A stretch of DNA of 6,580 nt from Acidobacteriota bacterium (GTDB lineage: Bacteria > Acidobacteriota > Polarisedimenticolia > J045): positions 1 through 6,580 of the forward strand of contig JALTMS010000219.1 in the NCBI GenBank assembly GCA_027001345.1. Direction: 5' to 3'. Below, one piece after another: positions 1 through 5,447 of the stretch (positions within the stretch are counted from its first letter, which is position 1; the number at the start of each line of letters is the position of its first letter). The notes under the pieces are model-generated. The model ran no database searches and was not told the DNA's origin. It saw nothing but the letters and a program-made list of their open reading frames with translations. Made by a program: the position numbers and the translations under genes.

Positions 1-50
1 CAGAAGGAGCAGGGTCCGGCGCGCCGGCGGGCCGGACCCTGCTCCTTCTG
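1..50. repeat. Near-perfect 50-bp palindrome at the window edge
   Basis: Bases 1-20 are the exact reverse complement of bases 31-50, and bases 22-29 (CGCCGGCG) are self-complementary. Only the pair 21/30 (G opposite G) breaks the symmetry, so 24 of 25 pairs match and there is essentially no spacer. It sits inside the gcvT frame, where reading on the minus strand goes from normal GcvT sequence (QKEQGPARR) into the reverse complement of itself. The inferred cause is an assembly or amplification fold-back at a contig end. A natural hairpin inside gcvT is much less likely. Confidence 0.9.
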
Positions 51-881
51 CGCACAAAGGGCCTGCCGGCCGATGAACTCGGGCTTGTCCCAGTCGACGA
101 TGAACTCGAGGCCGGCCTCGAGGACCGTGGTCTGCTCGTCGATGTCGTTGCCGTAGAGTGGCAGCGCCGCTTCCAGGCGCAGCGAGTCTCGCGCTCCCAG
201 ACCGGCAGGACGCAGGCCATCGGCCGCGCCGGCCTCGAGCAACGCGTCCCACAGCACTCCGGCCGCCACCGGATCGGCGAAGATTTCCCAGCCCATCTCG
301 CCGGTGTAACCCGTTCGCGCGGCGATCACCCGCTGACCGGCCACCGAGCCCTCCACCACCCGGTAGTACTTCACCGCCAGAGCGTCGAAACCTTCGGCCA
401 GCCGCGAGAGGATCGCCCTCGCCCGGGGGCCCTGCAGGGCGAGCAGAGCGAAGTGCTGCGAGCGATCCTCGAAGCGAACGTCGAAGCGGCGGATGTGCTC
501 TTCGATCCAGCGCCGATCCTTGTCCAGATTGGCGGCATTGACCACCACGAGAAAGCGCTGTTCACCGAGCCTGTAGACGAGAATGTCGTCGACGAAAGTC
601 CCCTTCTCCGTGGTCAACGCGCTGTAGGCCGCTCGCCCCACCTCCAACGCCGAAATACGGCTCGGAGTCAGGTCGTCGAGACACGCCGCCGCCTGGCGAC
701 CGTCGAAGAAGAACTCGCCCATGTGACTGACGTCGAACAGGCCGGCTGCCTGCCGTACAGCGCGGTGCTCCTCGACCAGACCGCTGTACTGCACCGGCAT
801 TTCGTAGCCCGCGAAGGGGACCATCTTGGCGCCGGCAGCCAGGTGACGCTCGTGCAGCGGCGTGCGCAGGAGATCGCTCAT
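1..881 (-). CDS. gcvT: Aminomethyltransferase, glycine cleavage system T protein (partial, C-terminus lost at left edge)
   Basis: GcvT transfers the methylene unit of the aminomethyl group carried on lipoyl-GcvH to tetrahydrofolate, releasing ammonia, in the cytoplasmic glycine cleavage complex. The frame reads from ATG at 881 to the left edge, about 293 codons, against a usual 360-375, so some 70-80 C-terminal residues are absent. Family landmarks seen: N-terminal HERHLAAGAKMVPFAGYEMP; DVSHMGE; GTFVDDILVYR with the conserved acidic pair at residues 98-99 (folate site); VNAAN; LALQGP (about 147-152); RTGYTGE (189-195); LGARDSLRLEA; LYGNDIDE; FIGRQAL near the end. A GAGGTG ribosome site lies 5 bases before the ATG (887-892), which supports this start. 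From roughly base 30 down to base 1 the codons no longer resemble GcvT because the sequence folds back into a palindrome; those last residues should not be trusted. No gcvH or gcvP is visible; they may lie beyond the left edge. Confidence 0.95.
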   Translation of the reverse strand, partial: MSDLLRTPLHERHLAAGAKMVPFAGYEMPVQYSGLVEEHRAVRQAAGLFDVSHMGEFFFDGRQAAACLDDLTPSRISALEVGRAAYSALTTEKGTFVDDILVYRLGEQRFLVVVNAANLDKDRRWIEEHIRRFDVRFEDRSQHFALLALQGPRARAILSRLAEGFDALAVKYYRVVEGSVAGQRVIAARTGYTGEMGWEIFADPVAAGVLWDALLEAGAADGLRPAGLGARDSLRLEAALPLYGNDIDEQTTVLEAGLEFIVDWDKPEFIGRQALCAQKEQGPARRRAGPCSF

Positions 882-993
882 CGTTCCACCTCGGACAGCT
901 CTGCGTCTCCACGGCGTACCCGACCGCAGGCCATGAACGAGAACAGGGCTCGGGTCCCACCGCGCGGAGGGAGCACGAGCAGGGAGGTGGGTG

Positions 994-1023
994 ATCCTAG
1001 CACCAGCCAGCGAGGGCCAGCAA
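994..1023 (-). promoter_or_regulatory. Candidate sigma70-type promoter for gcvT
   Basis: In the 159-base gap between the pseudopilin stop and the gcvT start, the minus strand shows TTGCTG (1018-1023), an 18-base spacer, then TGC-TAGGAT with the hexamer at 994-999. The -10 matches the consensus at 4 of 6 positions and has an extended -10 TG. The -35 matches only at TTG. It would give an mRNA leader of about 105 bases before gcvT. No other function is evident in the gap, and I could not recognise a glycine riboswitch there. This is a pattern match only. Confidence 0.35.
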
Positions 1024-1040
1024 TCTCGCCAGAATTCTTT

Positions 1041-1637
1041 TCAGCGCCGGCGCCACCGTGCCGCCTTGCGGTCGAAGCACCAGACGCCGAGTCGAGCCGT
1101 GGGGCCACTGACGCGGATCGCGCACAGCCCCTGGCGACCGTCGGTCAGGAACAGGGAGCCGGGCGAGGCTCGGCCGAGGGCGGTGAACACCGCGAGACGA
1201 GAGGATCCGAACCGAACACTGGGCTCTTCGGGCGAGAGAATCCGCGTCGATGGCGGCAGGTCGGGCACACCCGTCCAGGCCGGGCGCCCGATTCTCACCC
1301 CCGGCTGGTCGCGGGCGATGCGGAAGGGCGGCCCCGCGGCATCGATCTTCTCGTCGATCTCGCGCCGCCTGAGACCGTTGCCATTGCCGTCGGCAGCCCA
1401 GCGCAGGGGCTCGTCACCATCGAGGGGAAAGACCAGCCCCCGAGACCGGCCATCGCCCCGGGCGGCCACGCCGGCCGCCCGCATCTGCGCCGCCAGGCCG
1501 AGGGCGGCGGCCTCCACCGACCGGCTCCGGGCCAGGGGCATCAGGCGGGCCCCGATGCCGATCAGAAGGGCGGCGCCGGCCGCCGTGACGACCACGGCGA
1601 CCAGCGTCTGTCCACGGGAATCGCGGGCCGGTGTCAC
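1041..1637 (-). CDS. GspH/FimT-family pseudopilin
   Basis: A 198-residue minor pseudopilin-like protein, expected to be processed by a prepilin peptidase and anchored in the inner membrane as part of a type II secretion or type IV pilus system. A short basic leader ends at G9, followed by QTLVAVV and a hydrophobic helix (about residues 11-30), the class III signal pattern; mature position +5 is Ala14 instead of the usual Glu. The segment EAAALGLAAQMRAAGVAARGDGR (42-64) is the typical GspH helix. DGNGNGLRRREID (83-95) and the late strands SLFLTD...CAIRVSG...W fit the GspH/FimT beta domain. Cysteines 172 and 187 could form a disulfide. The tail is Arg/Lys-rich (DRKAARWRRR). The start is GTG (1635-1637), 4 bases after the comEA stop, with a weak AAGAAG-like site inside the end of comEA, suggesting translational coupling. 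A general secretion role and a DNA-uptake role are both possible. Confidence 0.82.
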   Translation of the reverse strand: MTPARDSRGQTLVAVVVTAAGAALLIGIGARLMPLARSRSVEAAALGLAAQMRAAGVAARGDGRSRGLVFPLDGDEPLRWAADGNGNGLRRREIDEKIDAAGPPFRIARDQPGVRIGRPAWTGVPDLPPSTRILSPEEPSVRFGSSRLAVFTALGRASPGSLFLTDGRQGLCAIRVSGPTARLGVWCFDRKAARWRRR

Positions 1638-1641
1638 CGGC

Positions 1642-2007
1642 TCACTTCTTTCCCTTGGTCGATCCCTTCGCCGCCTGTGGGGACACCTTCAGATGCGGCT
1701 TGAGACGGGCGAGCAGCTTGGGCCCGATGCCCTTGACCTCGAGCAGATCTTCGACCCGCCGAAACGCGCCGTGCTCCTGCCGATAGGCGACGATCCGGCC
1801 TGCGAGAGCCGGCCCGATTCCCTTGAGCGAGATCAGTTCGTTGAGACTCGCACGGTTGATGTCCACGGGCGACTGGGCGGAGGCGACCGTTTTCTCTCCC
1901 GGCGCGGTCGTCGCAGCGGCGGCGAGCCCCGGAGCGAAGAGCAGCATGGCCAGCAGCGAGAGCAGGATCAGGGGACGGGGGTCTGGTGAACGGTGATGTC
2001 GATACAT
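1642..2007 (-). CDS. ComEA-like secreted helix-hairpin-helix protein
   Basis: A 121-residue protein with an N-terminal signal peptide: basic MYRHHRSPDPR, hydrophobic core about residues 13-28, and an AAA-type cleavage site near 29-32. A short linker follows, then one ComEA-type double helix-hairpin-helix domain (about 48-106). This begins VDINRAS, has hairpins LKGIGPALA (61-69) and VKGIGPKLLA (91-100), and includes AFRRVEDLLEV. The tail is Lys-rich (113-121). ComEA proteins bind double-stranded DNA without sequence specificity in the periplasm or at the cell surface and help pull in transforming DNA; many homologues outside known competent species are uncharacterised. The ATG at 2007 is chosen over an upstream in-frame start (2139). 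It has a strong AAGGAG site (2013-2018) 5 bases away and puts the signal peptide at the N-terminus, while the longer version adds 44 Arg-rich, non-coding-looking residues. Confidence 0.88.
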   Translation of the reverse strand: MYRHHRSPDPRPLILLSLLAMLLFAPGLAAAATTAPGEKTVASAQSPVDINRASLNELISLKGIGPALAGRIVAYRQEHGAFRRVEDLLEVKGIGPKLLARLKPHLKVSPQAAKGSTKGKK

Positions 2008-2012
2008 GGTTT

Positions 2013-2018
2013 CTCCTT
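2013..2018 (-). promoter_or_regulatory. Ribosome binding site that decides the comEA-like start
   Basis: On the minus strand AAAGGAGAAACC precedes the ATG at 2007. The core AAGGAG is 5 bases from the start codon, one of the best Shine-Dalgarno matches in the window. It is the main reason for rejecting the longer in-frame start at 2139. Confidence 0.8.
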
Positions 2019-2110
2019 TCCGGCAAGCCGTTGGAGCCTGCCGCCCCTTTCTTCGCAAGACGCGTGCCGCCCGAAACTCCACGGCCGAGCGTCGGTTTTT
2101 TCCGTCGGGC

Positions 2111-2152
2111 GTCCGCATGCGGACACTTGCCCCGGACACTTGCGGACACTTC
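2111..2152. promoter_or_regulatory. Palindrome plus three direct repeats, operator-like
   Basis: GTCCGCATGCGGAC (2111-2124) is a perfect 14-bp palindrome. It overlaps the first of three direct copies of CGGACACTT(G/C): 2120-2129, 2133-2142 and 2143-2152, with start-to-start spacings of 13 and 10 bases. A further CGGAC occurs at 2216-2220. The cluster lies 104-145 bases upstream of the comEA-like start and 169-210 bases upstream of the plus-strand gene, in the divergent intergenic region. The layout resembles a multi-site transcription factor operator, but no regulator is identified and I recognise no known motif. Confidence 0.5.
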
Positions 2153-2170
2153 CGTTGGCAGCTCCGCAGC

Positions 2171-2211
2171 CCGCGGCGTCAGGCTCCGCGGTGCACGGAA
2201 GCGGTCTTCCG
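2171..2211. repeat. Two adjacent dyad-symmetric elements in the divergent intergenic region
   Basis: CCGCGG occurs at 2171-2176 and again at 2186-2191, separated by 9 bases. Five bases on, CGGAAG-CGGT-CTTCCG (2196-2211) is a perfect 6-bp stem with a tetraloop. There is no T-tract, so a terminator is unlikely. They may be part of the control region next to the direct repeats, or chance GC-rich symmetry. Confidence 0.4.
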
Positions 2212-2236
2212 GCAGCGGACGGTGATCAAAGCGCGC

Positions 2237-2242
2237 TACAAT
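2237..2242 (+). promoter_or_regulatory. Possible -10 element for the orphan plus-strand gene
   Basis: TACAAT matches the TATAAT consensus at 5 of 6 positions in a very GC-rich region. It would start transcription near 2249, giving a leader of about 70 bases. No good -35 hexamer is visible 16-18 bases upstream (2214-2220 reads AGCGGAC), so the call rests on the -10 alone and might need an activator. Confidence 0.25.
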
Positions 2243-2263
2243 GCCACTGACCGCAGAGCTTTC

Positions 2264-2306
2264 CCGGGGGACGGTCCCGGAGGGCAGGCGAAGGCGCGGG
2301 CCCTCC
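2264..2306 (+). promoter_or_regulatory. Hairpin-rich leader before the orphan gene
   Basis: Two potential stems lie just before the start codon. CCGGG (2264-2268) pairs with CCCGG (2276-2280), and GGAGGGC (2279-2285) pairs with GCCCTCC (2300-2306). They share bases 2279-2280, so they compete at full length. The second stem ends two bases before the AGGGAG ribosome site (2308-2313). Structure-based control of translation is possible, but in DNA this GC-rich such stems arise often. Confidence 0.3.
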
Positions 2307-2320
2307 CAGGGAGAAGAACC

Positions 2321-2653
2321 ATGAAACGGGAGTTCACCTACACCAAGCAACGGCTGATCTTCATCCTCGAAGACCTGCTCTCCCGTGACATTCATGGTGG
2401 TCCGCGTTACCAGGCCCCCGAAAACGTCGAGGAGGGGTTCGAGAAGCGGGCGACCCTGGAGTTCCTACTCTGGTTTCTCGCCGAGGCCTTCCCTGACGGC
2501 ATGTCCTTCCATTGCTCGTTCGACGACCTGGAAGAGGACTATCCCGAGGCTCTGGCCCGCGTGATCGCCGACGGCAAGGGCTGGGCCGCGCGCCACGTCT
2601 GCGAACAGGAGCAGGCCGAGAACGTCGTCTTCGTGGACTTTCGAAAGCCCTGA
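2321..2653 (+). CDS. Hypothetical protein, 110 residues, acidic
   Basis: I do not recognise this family. The start ATG at 2321 is preceded by AGGGAG 7 bases upstream. An in-frame extension back to 2006 is rejected because it is Arg-rich and looks untranslated. The protein is acidic (22 Asp/Glu against 13 Lys/Arg) and unusually rich in phenylalanine (10 of 110). It begins MKREFTYTKQRLIFILEDLLSR, probably a helix; has a second likely helix TLEFLLWFLAEAF (45-57), then an acidic patch FDDLEEDYPEALARVI (67-82), and ends in a probable strand NVVFVDF. Two cysteines (65, 94) are present. There is no signal peptide or transmembrane segment, so it is probably cytoplasmic. Codon third positions are strongly G/C like the neighbours, supporting real coding. 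It is the only plus-strand gene in the window, divergent from the comEA-like gene and convergent with cca, whose stop codon is 27 bases away. Confidence 0.72.
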   Translation: MKREFTYTKQRLIFILEDLLSRDIHGGPRYQAPENVEEGFEKRATLEFLLWFLAEAFPDGMSFHCSFDDLEEDYPEALARVIADGKGWAARHVCEQEQAENVVFVDFRKP

Positions 2654-2680
2654 CCGGCGGCGGCACCGCAGCCCCACCGC

Positions 2681-4090
2681 TCAGTCGTCCCCCTCCCCCG
2701 GAACTGTCCCGGATTCGAGTCGCTCTCGGACCCAGGCGAGGGCGCCTTCGAGATCCTCGAACGCCTCGTCGAGTTGCGCCTGGTAGGCGGCCTCGAGCCA
2801 GCGTCCGATGATCGGCCCGGGCTCGACTCCCAGAGCGAGCAGGTGTCGACCCATCAGTAGCGGCGCTGGCGCGGAACGAGCCACCTCGATCGATCGCGCC
2901 ACCTCGAGCATCTCCCGAGCGGCCGGCGGACAGCCACCGGCGAGCGGCGGGCGGGCGGAATGATCCGCCTCGATCAGCCGCACCAGGGCCTCGATTGTCT
3001 CTCCCTCGTCGCCCAGAGCGCGGGACAGACGCCGGATCGCCCTCGGAGAGCCCCGAAAGCCCAGGTGGTCGAGGTGACGACGGCAGAGGATGATCACGCG
3101 CCTCCGCAGGCGATACGGCATGTCGATCCGACGGAGAAAAGCCTCGAAGGTTTCCACCGTCTCGCCATGCCCTCGACTGCGCACCCGCTCACCTTCGCGA
3201 GTCGTCGTCTCGGGCTTGCCCAGGTCGTGGGTCAGTGCCGCGAGTAGCAGCACCAGCCGCGGCTCGCCCCCCAGAGCCTGCCGGCGAGCCAGGTCAGCGG
3301 CCGCGTCACAGGTCAGCAGAGTGTGGGTCCACACATCGCCCTCCGGATGCCACTGGGGATCCTGGGGACAGCCGATCAGGGCCTCGAGTTCGGGATACAA
3401 GCCGATCCACCCGCACGCGCGCAGCAATTCCAGTCCGCGCGAAGGCCGCGTTGCCCGTGCGGCCCACTTGCTCCACTCGACCCACACCCGTTCGGCGGCG
3501 AGGGTCGGGGCCTCGCTCAGCATCGAGCGGCAAAGCTCGACCGTTTCGGGCTCGGCCCGAAGATCGAAGCGAGCTGCGAGTTGGAAACCCCGCAGCACCC
3601 GCAGGGGATCCTCGACGAAGGCGCGGCCCACATGACGCAGCCGGCGCAGGCACAGATCTCTCTCGCCGCCCCAGGGGTCGAGCAGCAGGTCGCGCTCCGG
3701 ATCATAGCCCATGGCGTTGATGGTGAAGTCCCGCCGGGCAGCAGCCTCTTCGAAGCTCATCTGCGGATCGGTCGTGATGACGAAACCCCGGTGACCGTGC
3801 CCTTGTCGGGAGTCCCGCCGCGGCAGACTGATGTCCACCGTACCCTCCCCCGCGCCTCCGACCTTGAACACGCCGAAACTGCGACCGACGGCGTTGACCT
3901 TCAGGCCGGCCGCCAGCAGGGCTTGCTCGAGGTCCGCTACTTCGAGCCCGAAGACCTCCAGATCGAGATCCTTCGATTCCAGCCCCAGCAGAGCGTCACG
4001 TACCGCACCACCGACGACGATCGCCCGTCCCGAACGTCGGGCGACGGCTTCCACCACGCGGCGTGCCAGCGCTGTCAGCCGCGGCTTCAC
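2681..4090 (-). CDS. cca: CCA tRNA nucleotidyltransferase (class II, with HD domain)
   Basis: This enzyme adds or repairs the 3'-terminal CCA of tRNA from CTP and ATP without a nucleic acid template. At 469 residues it has normal length. Domain order: class II nucleotidyltransferase head with VGGAVRD (26-32), catalytic DLD (41-43) and a third carboxylate D86 (VDIS); motif B RRDFTINAM (119-127); motif D template EDPLR (160-164) followed by VLRGFQLAARF; then an HD domain (H256, H288-D289, H308, D376); and a C-terminal LLALGVEPGPIIGRWLE block typical of the family. The loop between D86 and motif B is not shortened, which argues against a CC-only enzyme; A-adding alone or full CCA-adding remain possible. 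Motif E is unusual: AAERVWVEWSKW, where homologues typically have a more ERI-x-x-EL-like pattern. The start is GTG at 4088-4090, 7 bases after the rseP stop, with no strong ribosome site; translation is probably coupled to rseP. Confidence 0.93.
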   Translation of the reverse strand: MKPRLTALARRVVEAVARRSGRAIVVGGAVRDALLGLESKDLDLEVFGLEVADLEQALLAAGLKVNAVGRSFGVFKVGGAGEGTVDISLPRRDSRQGHGHRGFVITTDPQMSFEEAAARRDFTINAMGYDPERDLLLDPWGGERDLCLRRLRHVGRAFVEDPLRVLRGFQLAARFDLRAEPETVELCRSMLSEAPTLAAERVWVEWSKWAARATRPSRGLELLRACGWIGLYPELEALIGCPQDPQWHPEGDVWTHTLLTCDAAADLARRQALGGEPRLVLLLAALTHDLGKPETTTREGERVRSRGHGETVETFEAFLRRIDMPYRLRRRVIILCRRHLDHLGFRGSPRAIRRLSRALGDEGETIEALVRLIEADHSARPPLAGGCPPAAREMLEVARSIEVARSAPAPLLMGRHLLALGVEPGPIIGRWLEAAYQAQLDEAFEDLEGALAWVRERLESGTVPGEGDD

Positions 4091-4097
4091 GGGAACT

Positions 4098-5447
4098 CTA
4101 CTCGGAGGGAGCGGGCGCCGACACGGGAGTCGGCTCGGAACGACCGACGAACGCCTTGCGCAGATCGAGCGCGATGACCGTCACGGCAAAGGTCAGCAGC
4201 ACCACGAAGCCCACCTGCAGAATCACTTCCTTGATCCGGGGCGTCAGGTCCCGGCGGATCGACGACTCCACCAGCAGGATCAGGATATTGCCTCCATCGA
4301 GCACCGGAATCGGCAGCAAGTTGAAGATCCCCAGGTTGATGCTGATGAAGGCCAGCAGACCGAACAGCGGCCGCCAACCGTATTGAGCCTGGTCCTGGGT
4401 GATGCGTGCGATCTCGAGCGGCCCGGAGAGCACGCCCACACCGACCTTCATCCGCACCAGCGACGAGACCGTGCGCAACAGCAGCCGCACGTTCTCGCGA
4501 GCCTTGCTCAACGCTCGCATCAGGGCCTCTCCAGGAGGATAGCGCACGATCTTGCCCGGATAGCCGAGGCTGACCCCGATCCGCCCCTTGCCCTCCTCGG
4601 TGGCCTGCGGCACGACGGAGAGTTCGAGCCGCTGATCGCCGCGTACGACTTCGAAAACCACTCTCTGGCCTGCCCGCTGCTGGATGTACTCGATCAGAGA
4701 CTCCATGCTGGCCGGTGCGTGCCCGTCGAGACCGATGATCCTGTCGCCGATTTCGACTCCCGCCGATGCAGCGGGAGACCCCTCGAGCACGGCTCGAACG
4801 ATGATCGACGTCGCCACACCGATGCCGTCGTAACCGACGCCATGGAGCGGATCCATTGCGATGTGAACCGGCACGGTGAGGGCTCGCCCGTCCCGTTCGA
4901 TGTGATAGTCCACCTCCTGCCCCGGCCGGAAGAGAACTTCCTTGCCGTACTGGGCATAGGACTCGAGCTGCAGATCGCCGAGGGCCAGGATCCGATCACC
5001 AGGCTCGATGCCCGCTGCGGCCGCGGGCGAGTCCGGTCGGACCTCTTCGACCACCGGCGGTCCCTGCGGGATGTCCAGTTCCATGTCGCCATAGACCAGG
5101 ATGCCCCACCACAACACGATGGCGAGTACCACGTTCATCGCGGGGCCAGCGAAGAAGACCACCAGCCGCTGCCAGCGGGGCTTGGCGGTGAACAGCGCCG
5201 GGTCGTCCGGGTCGGCGTGTTCGTCGTATTCCCCGGCCATCTTCACATAGCCCCCGAGAGGCACGGCCGCGACCCGATAATCGGTATCACCCCGCCGGAA
5301 ACCCGCCAGGCGCGGCCCAAAACCGAGGGAGAAGACTTCCACGCGAATGCCGAAAAACTTGGCCGCCAGGAAATGTCCAAACTCGTGCACGAACACCAGC
5401 GTGCCCAGGACCAATATCAGGTAGAACGCACGTTCGAGCACCAGCAT
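4098..5447 (-). CDS. rseP: RIP metalloprotease RseP, site-2 protease family
   Basis: An inner-membrane zinc protease that cuts substrates within the membrane; in the best-studied bacteria this is the second cut of an anti-sigma factor in the envelope stress response. About 449 residues, the normal length. HEFGH (21-25) in the first transmembrane helix supplies the zinc ligands and catalytic glutamate. Next come the membrane-associated GGYVKMAGE region, FFAGPAMNVVLAIVLWW (98-114), two tandem PDZ domains (about 130-195 and 212-285, with PDSPAAAAGIEPGDRI and GSPAASAGVEIGDRI), and NLLPIPVLDGGNIL (376-389) with the third zinc ligand Asp384. The residue after LDGG is Asn where E. coli RseP has His. 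A last helix at about 406-428 precedes a Pro/Ser-rich tail. The start may be ATG at 5447, sharing one base with the dxr stop (TGATG), or GTG at 5450, overlapping four (GTGA). GAGGAG inside dxr is 8 bases from the GTG and 11 from the ATG. The difference is one residue. Confidence 0.94.
   Translation of the reverse strand: MLVLERAFYLILVLGTLVFVHEFGHFLAAKFFGIRVEVFSLGFGPRLAGFRRGDTDYRVAAVPLGGYVKMAGEYDEHADPDDPALFTAKPRWQRLVVFFAGPAMNVVLAIVLWWGILVYGDMELDIPQGPPVVEEVRPDSPAAAAGIEPGDRILALGDLQLESYAQYGKEVLFRPGQEVDYHIERDGRALTVPVHIAMDPLHGVGYDGIGVATSIIVRAVLEGSPAASAGVEIGDRIIGLDGHAPASMESLIEYIQQRAGQRVVFEVVRGDQRLELSVVPQATEEGKGRIGVSLGYPGKIVRYPPGEALMRALSKARENVRLLLRTVSSLVRMKVGVGVLSGPLEIARITQDQAQYGWRPLFGLLAFISINLGIFNLLPIPVLDGGNILILLVESSIRRDLTPRIKEVILQVGFVVLLTFAVTVIALDLRKAFVGRSEPTPVSAPAPSE

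Noticed and set aside
453..1703. 416-codon open frame on the plus strand
   Set aside because: It is antisense to gcvT, the pseudopilin and the end of the comEA-like gene. Its composition is dominated by Arg, Pro, Gly and Ala, and no domain is seen.
2085..2101. Terminator-like CCGA-GCG-TCGG followed by six T on the plus strand
   Set aside because: The stem is only 4 bp, and no plus-strand gene upstream needs a terminator.
2120..2152. Resemblance of the AAGTGTCCG strand to a DNA uptake sequence such as the Haemophilus AAGTGCGGT core
   Set aside because: Only the AAGTG prefix matches, and the copies are clustered in one promoter region instead of dispersed; an operator reading fits better.
1634..2395. 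253-codon minus-strand frame over the comEA-like gene and the intergenic region
   Set aside because: It is a different frame from the ComEA domain, its translation is Arg-rich and featureless, and it crosses into the plus-strand orphan gene.
2654..2680. Possible bidirectional terminator between the convergent orphan gene and cca
   Set aside because: The 27 bases contain only a 4-bp GCGG/CCGC stem and no T-tract in either direction.
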